Shown: positions 55,936 to 64,000, counted from the first letter of the stretch. The stretch is 64,000 bases of DNA from Actinomadura meyerae (GCF_900188445.1 NZ_FZOR01000005.1:186001-250000), one strand, 5' to 3'. Program-made: numbers and translations. Notes: a model not told the origin generated them from the letters alone.

Positions 55936-56733
55936 TCAGACGTCGCTGAACGACTTGCGCTCCGTCCGGCCGCCCGTGCTCGCGGCGAGCCGGGAGGTCT
56001 TGGCGACGGGCGGCCGCGGCGGCGGCACGGTCTCCACGAGGTGGTCGGTGTCGTGCGCCGGGGCGCGCTCCTCCGCCGCGGCGGGCCGGGGCTCGTCGCG
56101 GGGGCGGTCGCGCAGCCGCCGCGCGGCCTGCCGGAGGGCGCGCTCGCCGACCAGCCGGGTCAGCTCCAGGCCCCAGCAGTCCAGCTTGTCGGCGTCGGTG
56201 AGGTCGTCGCGGCTGCTCAGCTCGGCGGCGAGGCCGCCGAGCCGCTGCGCCTCGGCCAGGTCGAACTCGCGCATCAGGTGGCAGCACAGCTCCGCGAGGG
56301 CGGCGTGGTCGCGCTCGAACGACAGCCCCGCCAGGTCGTTGTGCGACAGCCTGCTGAGCGCCCGCTTGCGCTCCAGCTCGCCGTCGGTGAGCCGGAGGAC
56401 GCCGTTGAGGAGGGAGATGGGGCCGGTGCCGGCGGCGCGGCTCTGCGCGGGGGCGAACGACATCCGCAGCACGGCCGCCGACCCGAGCCCGGACGCGATC
56501 ACCCGGATGACCATCAGGCTGGCCGGGGGCGTGGTCTCCGGCAGCCCGAACGTCCAATCGGCGGCGGTGATCGCGATCAGCGCGACGATGGACGCGCTGG
56601 CGTTGACGAAGACGAACAGCAGCCCGCCCGGCGACAGGGCGGCGGAGACGGGCTTGTCGCGGTAGCGCGCGACCAGCTCGGCCAGGCCGATGGCGCCGCC
56701 GATCAGGGCGGCGAAGAGCATCTCGATGGTCAT
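55936..56733 (-). CDS. Hypothetical membrane protein
   Basis: A 265-aa protein of unknown function. There are three hydrophobic segments in the first 95 residues (MLFAALIGGAIGLAELV, LLFVFVNASASIVALIAI, VIRVIASGLGSAAVL) and a long cytoplasmic C-terminal part with charged helices (LERKRALSRLSHNDLAGL, HALAEL-type text) ending in a Pro/Arg-rich disordered tail. ATG at 56733 lies 10 bases after the stop of the small gene at 56743, so they are probably co-transcribed. Confidence 0.7.
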   Translation of the reverse strand: MTIEMLFAALIGGAIGLAELVARYRDKPVSAALSPGGLLFVFVNASASIVALIAITAADWTFGLPETTPPASLMVIRVIASGLGSAAVLRMSFAPAQSRAAGTGPISLLNGVLRLTDGELERKRALSRLSHNDLAGLSFERDHAALAELCCHLMREFDLAEAQRLGGLAAELSSRDDLTDADKLDCWGLELTRLVGERALRQAARRLRDRPRDEPRPAAAEERAPAHDTDHLVETVPPPRPPVAKTSRLAASTGGRTERKSFSDV

Positions 56734-56742
56734 GTCCGTCCT

Positions 56743-56994
56743 CTACGCGCTGCGGGCGGTCAGCCGGCCGAAGGGGGAGTCCTCGCGCCGGTCGCGGCGG
56801 GGCAGCACGGCGGCGGGACGCTGCCGGGCCGCCAGCTCGGTCCGCTCGACCTCCAGGAAGACCAGCAGCCATTCCGCCGGTCCGGCGGCGAGTCCGGTGT
56901 GGGTGCGCAGCGACTGCTCGCGGGCGCCGAGAAAGGCCAGCAGCCAGCCGGTGGGCCCGGACGCCCCGGCGGCCGCACGAATACGTGAATGCAT
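56743..56994 (-). CDS. Small hypothetical protein with internal repeat
   Basis: An 83-aa predicted protein, unrecognised. It contains two related segments, PTGWLLAFLGAREQSLRTH and PAEWLLVFLEVERTELAARQ, each with a WLLxFL core followed by charged residues. ATG at 56994 has no good ribosome site; ATG at 57006 is possible. It lies directly upstream of the membrane protein gene and downstream of a perfect palindrome. Confidence 0.5.
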   Translation of the reverse strand: MHSRIRAAAGASGPTGWLLAFLGAREQSLRTHTGLAAGPAEWLLVFLEVERTELAARQRPAAVLPRRDRREDSPFGRLTARSA

Positions 56995-57020
56995 GGGGGA
57001 GACCATTTCGCAGCGGGCTC

Positions 57021-57036
57021 CGGAAGTCGACTTCCG
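57021..57036. promoter_or_regulatory. Perfect 16-bp palindrome
   Basis: CGGAAGTCGACTTCCG is fully self-complementary. On the minus strand it begins three bases after TTGACC (a possible -35), 27 bases before the ATG at 56994. A good operator candidate for the small-gene/membrane-protein operon, perhaps bound by the PucR protein encoded opposite. Confidence 0.5.
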
Positions 57037-57385
57037 CAGGGTCAAGTTTCCGCGGCGCGGGACGAATGACCAGCCAATGGCAATTCGCCGGAAACGTCCG
57101 GTACGCGATACCGATCTCCGCCCTATTGGGAGGTAATCCCGGCGGTTTTGCCCGTCCAGGGAATAGCTTTGCGAAGAATTCCGGTCCGGCCGCCGCGGGT
57201 CCGCCGCGGGAAGATTCTTTGGCGTGCCGCCGATCTTCGGACGGGCGCCGGGGAGGCCGGGCCCGCGCGGCGCGCGACACGCCGGGCGGCGCGTCCGCGA
57301 CTGTCAGCCGAGTGACAAGAGGGGGCCGCCGAAACTTTCCGTGCCCGCCTATCGCCGGACGGTCGCCACGGCCGACCCTGTGGCC
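57037..57385. other. Gene-free region before the PucR gene
   Basis: About 350 bp with lower GC in its first half (runs such as GGCAATTCGCC and GGAATAGCTTTGCG). It contains GGAAT/ATTCC arms at 57160-57164 and 57178-57182. No gene or RNA is recognised; it probably holds the divergent promoters. Confidence 0.4.
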
Positions 57386-58609
57386 ATGAGCCGGAGGAGG
57401 AGGCCCACCGCCGCGGACTTCCCGCTCGCCGCGGTCCCGGCGGAGGTCGCGGACCCGATGCTGCCCTACCTGAAGGCCGCGGCGGCGGAGATGGTGGAGG
57501 AGATCCAGGGGCTCGTCCCGGAGTACGCGCGCCCGCCGGACAGCCGCTACGGGCGGCGGATGCGGTGGGCCGTGGAGGAGACCGTCCGGCAGTTCGTCGG
57601 CGCCATCGGCCGGCCCGGCATGGACTGGGAGAAGGTCACCGGCATCTTCGAGGAGATCGGCGCGTACGAGGCGCGCAAGGGCCGCGGCCTGGACGGGCTG
57701 CAGACCGCGATCCGGGTGAGCGGGCAGGTCGCGTGCCGCCGGTTCATCAAGGACGCGCGGCGGCTCGGCTGGTCGCTGGACACCCTCGGCCAGATCACCG
57801 AGTCGCTGTTCGTGTTCCTGGAGCGCATCGCGGGCGCGGCCGGGCAGGGCTACGCGCGGGCGCAGGGCGAGCTCGCGGGCGAGCGGGAGCGGTTCCGGCG
57901 GCGGCTGCGCGACCTGCTGGTGATGGACCCGCCGGCCAGCGCGGAGGCGATCGAGGAGGTGGCGCGGTCGGCGGGCTGGCCGGTGCCGCGCACGCTCGCC
58001 GCGGTCGCCGTCCGCCCGGACGGCGGTGCCGTCCCGGTGCTGCCGCCCGTGTTCCTCACCGACTGGGACACGCCCGAGCCGTACCTGGTCTGCCCGGACC
58101 CTGACGGCCCCGGCCGCGACCGGATGATGGCCGCGCTCAAGGGGACGCGGGCCGCGGCGATCGGTCCGGCCGTCGCGCCGGCCAGGGCGGCGGTGTCGCT
58201 GCGCTGGGCGCGGCGGGGGCTCGCGCTGGTGGAGCGGGGCGTCCTGCCGGGCAAGGAGCCGCTGCGCTGCGTAAACCACCTGCCGAGCCTGGTCGCGGCG
58301 CAGAGCGAGGAGCTGGTCGACCTGGCGCTCGACGCCCGGCTCGCGCCGCTGATGAAGCTGCCGCCGCACCGCAGGGACGCGCTGTCACGCACGCTGCTCA
58401 CCTACATGGAGTGCCGGGACAACGCGGTGGCGGCGGCGGAGCGGCTGATGGTGCACGAGCAGACCGTCCGGTACCGGATCCGGCGGCTGGAGGAGACGCT
58501 CGGCGGGGTGATGCTCGACCCCGACCGGCGCATCGAGCTGCTCCTGCTGCTGCACCATCTCGTCCGGCTCGCCCCGGGGGACCGGCGCCTGTCCCCCGGT
58601 GGCGGGTGA
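57386..58609 (+). CDS. PucR-family transcriptional regulator
   Basis: A 407-aa regulator. The helical N-terminal part (LPYLKAAAAEMVEEIQGLVPEY, GLDGLQTAIRVSGQVACRRF) resembles the RsbRD/GGDEF-like sensor of actinobacterial PucR proteins. The C-terminal PucR HTH is typical: LLTYMECRDNAVAAAERLMV, then HEQTVRYRIRRLEETLG. ATG at 57386 is the first good start. It converges on the cutinase gene with six bases between stops. Target genes are unknown. Confidence 0.88.
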   Translation: MSRRRRPTAADFPLAAVPAEVADPMLPYLKAAAAEMVEEIQGLVPEYARPPDSRYGRRMRWAVEETVRQFVGAIGRPGMDWEKVTGIFEEIGAYEARKGRGLDGLQTAIRVSGQVACRRFIKDARRLGWSLDTLGQITESLFVFLERIAGAAGQGYARAQGELAGERERFRRRLRDLLVMDPPASAEAIEEVARSAGWPVPRTLAAVAVRPDGGAVPVLPPVFLTDWDTPEPYLVCPDPDGPGRDRMMAALKGTRAAAIGPAVAPARAAVSLRWARRGLALVERGVLPGKEPLRCVNHLPSLVAAQSEELVDLALDARLAPLMKLPPHRRDALSRTLLTYMECRDNAVAAAERLMVHEQTVRYRIRRLEETLGGVMLDPDRRIELLLLLHHLVRLAPGDRRLSPGGG

Positions 58610-58615
58610 GACGTG

Positions 58616-59539
58616 TCAGCCGGTCGGGCAGGTGCCCTCGTAGTCGGCGATGCTCGTGCCCGGTTCGGGCTCGGGGCAGAGGAACTGCTCGTAGCGGGCG
58701 TCCTCGTCGACGAACCGCTTCATCCAGGCGATCGCGTACTTCGCGATGGTGGCGTTGGGCGAGTTGAAGGCCATGTGCCCGGCGTTCCGCAGTTCGAGGT
58801 ACGCCTTCTCCGGGACGCCGGTGAGGCCGGTGTAGTAGGCGTGGGCCATCGTGCCGGCCGGGGCGATGAAGTCGTTGTCCGCGCCCATGACCATTGTCGG
58901 GGTCCGGACGGCCTTCCCGTCGTATCCGGGGTCCCAGGGCGCGAGCGGGACGGCGGCCTTGAGCGAGGTCCGCTTCCGCACGGCCTCCAGCGTCCCGCCG
59001 CCGCCCATGGAGTGGCCCATGACGGCGAGGCGGGAGGCGTCGATGCGGTCCTTGGCCGCGCTCTCGCCGGTCAGGTAGTCGAGCGCGGCGAGGAGCTGGT
59101 CGCCGCGGGCGGCGGGCACGTCGAAGAGGCTGTTGGTCTCCAGCGTCATGACGACGAAGCCCTGGGAGGCGAGGCGCGGCCCGTACCAGTCGATGAGGGC
59201 CTGCGGGGAGACGAACCCGGGCGAGACGGCGATGGCGCCGAAAGTGCCCTGGCCGCGGTCGGTCGGCGCGTAGATCGTGCCCCGGTTGAAGCCGGTGCCG
59301 CTGCCGGCCGGGACGTCGATCTTCTCGATGGCGAACGGGCCCCGCTCGGCGGTGATGCTGGCCTCGGTCGGCGCGGGACCGCGCTCGTACGGGCCGGCGG
59401 CGAGCCGGACGGCGGCGGGACGGGTGGCGGGGCCGGGAGCGGTGGGAGCGGCGACGGCGGCGGGCGCGAGGGCGGCACTCGCGGCCAGCACGGCGGCCGC
59501 GGGGAGCACTCTGAACGCACGCGTCAGATGCCTGGTCAT
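58616..59539 (-). CDS. Secreted cutinase / PET-hydrolase-like polyesterase
   Basis: A 307-aa exported alpha/beta hydrolase of the bacterial cutinase family (Thermobifida TfCut2, LCC). A signal peptide (VLPAAAVLAASAALAPAAVA) is followed by PYERGPAPTEASITAERGPF, the family opening. GHSMGGGG holds nucleophile Ser177; Asp223 in GADNDFIAP and His255 in NAGHMAFN complete the triad with the same spacing as TfCut2 (46 and 78 residues from Ser). Trp202 of the aromatic clamp is kept. Cys288 and Cys304 form the C-terminal disulfide. Positions after the His read M-A-F-N instead of F-A-P-N. It hydrolyses cutin or polyesters; PET activity is inference. Confidence 0.92.
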   Translation of the reverse strand: MTRHLTRAFRVLPAAAVLAASAALAPAAVAAPTAPGPATRPAAVRLAAGPYERGPAPTEASITAERGPFAIEKIDVPAGSGTGFNRGTIYAPTDRGQGTFGAIAVSPGFVSPQALIDWYGPRLASQGFVVMTLETNSLFDVPAARGDQLLAALDYLTGESAAKDRIDASRLAVMGHSMGGGGTLEAVRKRTSLKAAVPLAPWDPGYDGKAVRTPTMVMGADNDFIAPAGTMAHAYYTGLTGVPEKAYLELRNAGHMAFNSPNATIAKYAIAWMKRFVDEDARYEQFLCPEPEPGTSIADYEGTCPTG

Positions 59540-60046
59540 CGGGCGTACCTTTCAGTAGCCGAACCGCGGACGGGGGGTTCCGCGGTTGCCTGAATTGTGG
59601 GACGCCCGGTGCGTCTTGACTGCTGAGGCGGCGACGCGTTCTCACCGGCGCTCTTGTCGCGAACTGACAAACGGGAGGAGGGGCCACTCCCCCCGAAGTG
59701 ACCCCTCTCCCCCCGTTCCGCCGTGCCGGCCCCGGGTGCTCTCACAGGACCGGCCGCTCCCCCCGAAGCGGCTCGCAGCGGCCGGTGGCGGACGGGAAGA
59801 ACGTAGCGAGGAAGCCCCGGCCGGATCGAGGGTTCGGCCCGCCGCGTCGACAAGCGGGCGACTGTGTGCGACTAGCGGAATACGCTCTGCATCCACCTGT
59901 GGGCGCGGCGGTGGGGAACGCGCTGTGCGCGCCGGGTGTACGCACTGTGTGATCGCGTCTGCGTAGGCTTGTCCTCCGGAGACCGTTGCGGACGCGGGAC
60001 CGGGCTACGCGGAGATCGGTCCGGCCGGCTGGGGAGGCGCGAGACG
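59540..60046. other. Gene-free region before peptide deformylase
   Basis: About 500 bp without a convincing gene; open frames here have poor codon pattern. It contains the twin hairpins at 59682-59773 and presumably the deformylase promoter near 59955-59990. Confidence 0.5.
59682..59773 (+). other. Twin hairpins with an identical CCCCCCGA loop
   Basis: CACT-CCCCCCGA-AGTG (core of 59682-59703) and GCCGCT-CCCCCCGA-AGCGGC (core of 59752-59773) share the 10-base string CTCCCCCCGAAG but have different stems that both pair. They are 70 bp apart start to start. They may be elements of an untranslated RNA or terminators. Confidence 0.4.
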
Positions 60047-60580
60047 ATGGCGGGACGCGTGCGGCCGATCACGCTGGTGGGGACGCCCGTCCTGCATCAG
60101 GCGTGCCGGCCGGTCGAGGAGTTCGACGAGGCGCTGCGGGAACTGACCGACGACATGTTCGCCAGCATGTACGAGGCGGAAGGTGTCGGCCTGGCCGCGA
60201 ACCAGATCGGCGTTGACCTGCGCGTCTTCGTCTACGACTGCCCTGACGCGGACGGCGAGCGCCGCAAGGGGGCCGTGGTGAACCCCGTCCTGGAGCTGCC
60301 CGCGCTGAGCGACCGGCGGCTGGACGACGACGAGGAAGGATGCCTCTCCGTACCGGGCCCACACGCGCGCCTGGCCCGCCCTGACCACGCGACCGTGCAC
60401 GGCTTCGACGTCAGGGGCGAGCCCATCACGGTTGAGGGTACGGGTCTGCTCGCCCGCTGCCTTCAGCACGAGACAGACCATCTTGAGGGCAAGCTCTACA
60501 TCGACCGGCTGTCGGCCAGGTCCCGCAAGAAGGTCCTCAAGGAGTTCGAGGCCCTCCGCGCGGAGCACACCGAAAACTGA
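60047..60580 (+). CDS. def: Peptide deformylase
   Basis: A 177-aa metalloenzyme removing the formyl group from nascent proteins. All three motifs are intact: [10 protein letters not shown] (46-55), EGCLSVPG (97-104, metal ligand Cys99) and QHETDHLEG (140-148, His141/Glu142/His145). ATG at 60047 follows GGGGAGGCGCGAGACG. No fmt gene lies beside it, so it may be one of several deformylases in the genome. Confidence 0.96.
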   Translation: MAGRVRPITLVGTPVLHQACRPVEEFDEALRELTDDMFASMYEAEGVGLAANQIGVDLRVFVYDCPDADGERRKGAVVNPVLELPALSDRRLDDDEEGCLSVPGPHARLARPDHATVHGFDVRGEPITVEGTGLLARCLQHETDHLEGKLYIDRLSARSRKKVLKEFEALRAEHTEN

Positions 60581-60587
60581 GCGCAGG

Positions 60588-62195
60588 CTAGCCGCGCCAT
60601 ACGGGGAGATGGATCGCGGACGGGTGGTTTACGTCGCGCAGGATCTCGAAGCGGGTGCGGCGCGACGCGACGGCCCGGCCGGCGGGCTCACCGGTGCCGT
60701 GGTTGCGCGCGAAGCGGGGGAACGCGCCGCCCGCGAGCATGACGCGCAGCCGGTGCCCGCGCAGGAAACGGTACGCGGTCGGATGCATCTCGATCTCTGC
60801 CCGGACGACGCCCTCGTCCCTGATGCGGAGGATGCCGTCGGTGACGTTGCGGGACGTGCCGTCGCGGTCGACATCGCAGAGGCGGATGAACAGGTCGCCA
60901 TGGCCGGTGCTCGTCCGGACGTGGATCGTCGCCGAGACCGGGCCGATGACGTCGAGGTCGAGGTCCAAAGGCGCGCTCGTCAGGACGGCCACGTCGCCGC
61001 GCTGCTCGATGCGCGTGTTGTCGCGCTGCCCGCCCTTGCCGGGTGACAGGAGCGGCCCGCCGACGGTCGGGGTGGGGTCGATGGGGTCGTAGGTGAACGT
61101 GACGGGGTCGTTGTCCGGTGGGCCGTCCCAGACCAGGTTGCGGGCGAAGTAGAGCGGCGTGGGCTTGGTCTCGGGCGGCGGCCATTCGTCGAAGTCCAGC
61201 CACCGGTCGGCCTTTTGCAGGTGGAGCCTTACCGGCGCCCTGCGCAACTGGGCCTTGTCGCCGTGCAGGTGTGCGTTCAGCCAGGACACCTGGTCGGCGA
61301 CCATCGCGCGGAGGGCTTTGGTGTCGTGTCCCCAGGGGCCGATGGTGATGCGCACCTGCCGTCCGGCCTCCTGGAGGGCGGTGAAGTCGCGGAGCTGGCC
61401 GCGCAGGAAGAGGTCCCACCAGCCCGTCACCATCGTGGTCGGGGTGGCGGTGCCGGGGACGGCGGCGCTGTGGTCGGTCTCCTGCCAGAACGTGTCGCCC
61501 GGCTCGGCATGGGCGGTGACTTCGCGCAGGAACGATTCGGGTCGTCCGATGGCGGCCGTGTCCGCCTCCCCTACAGGGAGGTGACGCATCGCCTGCCGGA
61601 CGCGCCTGTCGTGCAGCGGTTTCTGGAGCGGGCTCCCCTTCTCGTCCTGCGTGCCCATCAACGACGACCAGACGAGCGTGTTGTGCAGCGCGAGCGCACC
61701 GCCCGGATAGAACGAACTGACGAACTCGGACGCGGTGATCCCGAGCCCCATCGCCGCCAGCGGCGGGTCCGCGTAGGGCGCGATGGCCCACTCGGTGAAG
61801 CCGAGGTAGCTCGCGCCCACCATGGCCACCTTGCCGTCGCACCACGGCTGGTCACGGAGCCACTTGAGCGTGGCAAGGCCGTCCTCCTTCTCGGTGTGGA
61901 AGGCGTGGAACTCACCGCCCGAACCGAGGATGCCGCGCACGTTCTGGATGACGACCTGGAAGCCCCGCCTTGCGAGGACCCCGGCGTACAGGCGCATCAC
62001 CGCCTGCCGCTTGCCGTAGGGGGTGCGGATCAGGACGGCGGGCATCGGCCCCGCCCCGCGCGGACGGTACAGGTCGGCGACGAGTTCGACCCCGTCCGGC
62101 ATGGGGACGCGCAGGTCACGGGCCATACGCACGTCCGGTGAAGGGACGTCCGGAAGCCCGAAGAGGCGGTCTACGAGTCGTCCCATCACAGCCAT
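60588..62195 (-). CDS. CocE/NonD family hydrolase (X-Pro dipeptidyl-peptidase S15-like)
   Basis: A 535-aa serine hydrolase. The CocE-type N-terminus has RVPMPDGVELVADLYRPRG and PAVLIRTPYGK. The nucleophile elbow is VAMVGASYLGFTEW (G-x-S-Y-x-G), His lies in ITIGPWGHDTKALRAM, and the C-terminal jelly-roll contains DVIGPVSATIHVRTSTGHGDLFIRLCDV. It is probably cytoplasmic. The substrate could be an ester or an acylated peptide or antibiotic. ATG at 62195 follows GGGAAGGGCGCGC. Convergent with def, 7 bases apart. Confidence 0.9.
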   Translation of the reverse strand: MAVMGRLVDRLFGLPDVPSPDVRMARDLRVPMPDGVELVADLYRPRGAGPMPAVLIRTPYGKRQAVMRLYAGVLARRGFQVVIQNVRGILGSGGEFHAFHTEKEDGLATLKWLRDQPWCDGKVAMVGASYLGFTEWAIAPYADPPLAAMGLGITASEFVSSFYPGGALALHNTLVWSSLMGTQDEKGSPLQKPLHDRRVRQAMRHLPVGEADTAAIGRPESFLREVTAHAEPGDTFWQETDHSAAVPGTATPTTMVTGWWDLFLRGQLRDFTALQEAGRQVRITIGPWGHDTKALRAMVADQVSWLNAHLHGDKAQLRRAPVRLHLQKADRWLDFDEWPPPETKPTPLYFARNLVWDGPPDNDPVTFTYDPIDPTPTVGGPLLSPGKGGQRDNTRIEQRGDVAVLTSAPLDLDLDVIGPVSATIHVRTSTGHGDLFIRLCDVDRDGTSRNVTDGILRIRDEGVVRAEIEMHPTAYRFLRGHRLRVMLAGGAFPRFARNHGTGEPAGRAVASRRTRFEILRDVNHPSAIHLPVWRG

Positions 62196-62239
62196 GCGCG
62201 CCCTTCCCGGTTCCCTGCTCCAGAAGAATGATCGCAGCG

Positions 62240-63373
62240 CTACGGGGTCAGGTGGCGCTCGTACTCGTAGAGGACGCCGGCGAACTCGCCCGTCGGCATC
62301 TCGCACGCGTGGCCCGGCAGCCACAGATGCTCCAACCGGACGGTCTGGACGTCGACCCGCAGATGGCACGCGTTCCCCGTGTGCTCCCAGCCGGGACGCG
62401 CCGCACGCACGACCTCCAGATGGTGGCGGTGGCTCTGCACGTCGTGGAGCAAGAACGCGGTCAGGACATGGCGCGGCCCATGGATGGTCTGCGTGAACGT
62501 GCTCGCAGTGGACGCGGCCCCCTGGAGGTCGACCCCGGAGTCGGCCAGCTCCGGGAAGAACACCCGCACGTGCCGGACGACGCCCTCGATCTCGATCGGC
62601 TGGCAGGGGAGGCGTAGGACGGCATCAGGGTCGACATAGCCGTGCACGGGGACACCGGCGATGACGCCCTCCCACGCCCCCGGGATCGCGTGGACGAAAC
62701 GGGCCTGGGTGAGTGTGTTGCCCAGTTCCGCCAAGAGCCGCTCCGGGTCGATGCCGCGCGGCATGAAGGTCTTCGTGCCGCCGCGCAGCCGCGTGCCCGC
62801 CTCGTCCAGGACGGCCAGGTCGGCCCAGCACGGGCCTGAGGCCGTCTCCAGGACGCCGTGCGGGAGGCAGGCGTCCGGGTGCGGGGTCAGCCCGGCCATG
62901 TCCTCCAGCATCGCGCGCGGCGACTGGATGAGCCCCCAGCCCTGCGTCCGGTGGGACACCGAACCCAGGGCCAGGGAACTCGCCACGGGTTCGCCGTTGC
63001 GGGGCTCGCCGAGGACCCGTTCGAGGCTCCGCCTGCTCCGCAGCGAGCCGATCTGCTGGAGGTACTCCTCCAGGCACTGCCGCAGGACGGCCGGGTCGAG
63101 GTCGCAGGACGCCCATCCGCCGACGTCCCGCACGTGGACCATCGCGCCGTCGAAGTCGAGGCGGTGGTAGCGGTACTGCTCCTGCCAGGGCGCGGACGGA
63201 TCACCGCCCAGCCGGTGCTGGGTCCGGGCGATCGCGGACACGTCCTCGCCCAGATCGTTGATCAGAAAGTCGCGCAGCGGGGCATGCAGCGGATCGGTCT
63301 CCACCGCGACCCGCCCGCCCTCGCTGCGGAACCGCACCGGTAGCGACATCGCCATTTCGGTGATTATGCCCAT
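62240..63373 (-). CDS. Hypothetical protein, 377 aa, unrecognised
   Basis: No family is recognised. The first 100 residues (VRFRSEGGRVAVETDPLHAP, GGWASCDLDPAVLRQCLEEY) look like one compact domain. The remainder has VLETASGPCWADLAVLDEAG, RFVHAIPGAWEGVIAGVPVHGYVDP and LTAFLLHDVQSHRHHLEVV, with a concentration of His and Trp. There is no signal peptide or membrane segment. The start ATG at 63373 lacks a ribosome site; ATG at 63355 or 63349 are alternatives. It lies 44 bases upstream of the CocE-type gene and may be co-transcribed. Confidence 0.7.
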   Translation of the reverse strand: MGIITEMAMSLPVRFRSEGGRVAVETDPLHAPLRDFLINDLGEDVSAIARTQHRLGGDPSAPWQEQYRYHRLDFDGAMVHVRDVGGWASCDLDPAVLRQCLEEYLQQIGSLRSRRSLERVLGEPRNGEPVASSLALGSVSHRTQGWGLIQSPRAMLEDMAGLTPHPDACLPHGVLETASGPCWADLAVLDEAGTRLRGGTKTFMPRGIDPERLLAELGNTLTQARFVHAIPGAWEGVIAGVPVHGYVDPDAVLRLPCQPIEIEGVVRHVRVFFPELADSGVDLQGAASTASTFTQTIHGPRHVLTAFLLHDVQSHRHHLEVVRAARPGWEHTGNACHLRVDVQTVRLEHLWLPGHACEMPTGEFAGVLYEYERHLTP

Positions 63374-63405
63374 AAGCGAAGATCATCACCGAATGTTCGT
63401 TCCGA

Positions 63406-64000
63406 TCAGCCGGGTTCGTCGGCCAGGTACGGCGGCGCGGGCTCGTACTGGATGTACCGGCGCACCGCGCGCGCGTGGTCGCGGCCGTGGATGCGTCCGA
63501 TCAGCCACAGCGCCATGTCGATGCCCGCGGAGACCCCCTGGCTGGTGACGAGGTTCCCGTCCACGACGTAGCGGGCGTCGCGGACGACGGTCACGTCCCC
63601 CTGCGCTTCCAGCGTGTCCTCACTCGACCAGTGGGTCGCGACCCTTCGCCCCTTGGCCGGGCCCGCCGCGTGCAGCAGGAACGCGCCGGTGCAGACGCTC
63701 GCCACCCAGTCGGCCTGTTCGGCGGTCTTCGCTATCCAGCCCGTCACCGCCGTGTTGTGCAGCTGCGTCTCCCGTGCGCCGCGTCCACCGGGGACGAGGA
63801 GGACGTCCAGCTTCGGGTGGTCTTCCAGGGTGCGGTCTGGCACGACCCTCATTCCCTTGGCGCAGCGGACGGGATCCGTCCGCTCGGCGATGAGGAACGC
63901 CTCATCGCCTTGGTCGCGCAGCATCGCCGACGCCGTGAACACCTCCCATGGCCCCGCGAAGTCGAGTTCCTCCGCGTCCTCGAACACCAGCAGCCCGTAC
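63406..64000 (-). CDS. DJ-1/PfpI family protein (GATase1-like), N-terminus beyond window
   Basis: At least 198 aa of a class I glutamine amidotransferase-like protein, open through the right edge, so the true start is outside. LDVLLVPGGRGARE precedes the nucleophile elbow SVCTGAFLLHAAG with its Cys, and VTSQGVSAGIDMALWLIG follows. The pattern resembles isocyanide hydratase (InhA) and ThiJ-type AraC-linked domains. The stop after LADEPG excludes a fused AraC domain. The reaction is unknown. Confidence 0.85.
   Translation of the reverse strand, partial: YGLLVFEDAEELDFAGPWEVFTASAMLRDQGDEAFLIAERTDPVRCAKGMRVVPDRTLEDHPKLDVLLVPGGRGARETQLHNTAVTGWIAKTAEQADWVASVCTGAFLLHAAGPAKGRRVATHWSSEDTLEAQGDVTVVRDARYVVDGNLVTSQGVSAGIDMALWLIGRIHGRDHARAVRRYIQYEPAPPYLADEPG

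Noticed and set aside
59540..59853. A minus-strand open frame of about 105 codons ahead of the cutinase
   Set aside because: Composition is Arg/Pro/Ser-rich with no ribosome site and it runs through the twin hairpins; open frames are common by chance at this GC content.

Overview
The window is very GC-rich DNA with tightly packed, often 1- or 4-base-overlapping genes and many GTG starts. DUF397 genes, a DUF574-type methyltransferase, CGNR and SARP regulators, PucR and a Thermobifida-type cutinase all point to a filamentous actinomycete. A Thermomonosporaceae or Streptosporangiales member such as Actinomadura is my inference, not shown directly. I see no rRNA, tRNA, CRISPR array, insertion sequence or replication origin.

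Layout. 1-10.6 kb: a truncated SARP regulator and a divergent FAD oxidase; two acyl-CoA synthetases; an MpaB-type oxygenase with a divergent TetR regulator; a TRIC channel; a MerR regulator with its own MerR-type promoter; a YnfA protein; a DUF574 methyltransferase. 10.7-14.8 kb: an Lrp/AsnC regulator divergent from a branched-chain keto-acid dehydrogenase operon (E1a, E1b, E2). 14.7-21.2 kb: a TetR (PaaR-like) regulator and the phenylacetate operon paaZABCDE behind an 18-bp palindromic operator. 21.2-30.9 kb: two overlapping secreted hydrolases, a GMC oxidoreductase, a phosphatase/CGNR pair, a ClpC-like unfoldase, a K+ channel and a TIGR01777 epimerase.

31-51.4 kb is the most distinctive part. 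One arm is an ABC importer operon (livH-livM-livG-livF-gntR, 35286 down to 30998) with no binding protein, divergent from an AMP-ligase. The other arm is a seven-gene catabolic operon (51352 down to 43360: TPP enzyme, HD protein, Zn-alcohol dehydrogenase, binding lipoprotein, class II aldolase, amidohydrolase, P450), with a second, closely related FCD regulator converging on its end. The two operon promoters share the unusual core GCTTTCTTTTA(N0-4)TAAGAT, so I propose they form one regulon with a split importer. Between the arms lies an accessory zone: three near-identical DUF397 genes with decayed XRE partners, an orphan PIMT-like methyltransferase, a Rid protein without the catalytic Arg, an AraC regulator and a saccharopine-dehydrogenase-like protein.

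51.6-64 kb: glutamate dehydrogenase, tandem secreted DUF4360 paralogs, DUF488, small hypotheticals, a PucR regulator, a secreted cutinase/PET-hydrolase homolog with an intact triad, peptide deformylase, a CocE-type hydrolase, an unrecognised 377-aa protein and a truncated DJ-1/PfpI protein. Two hairpins with the same loop and different stems lie in the gap before deformylase.
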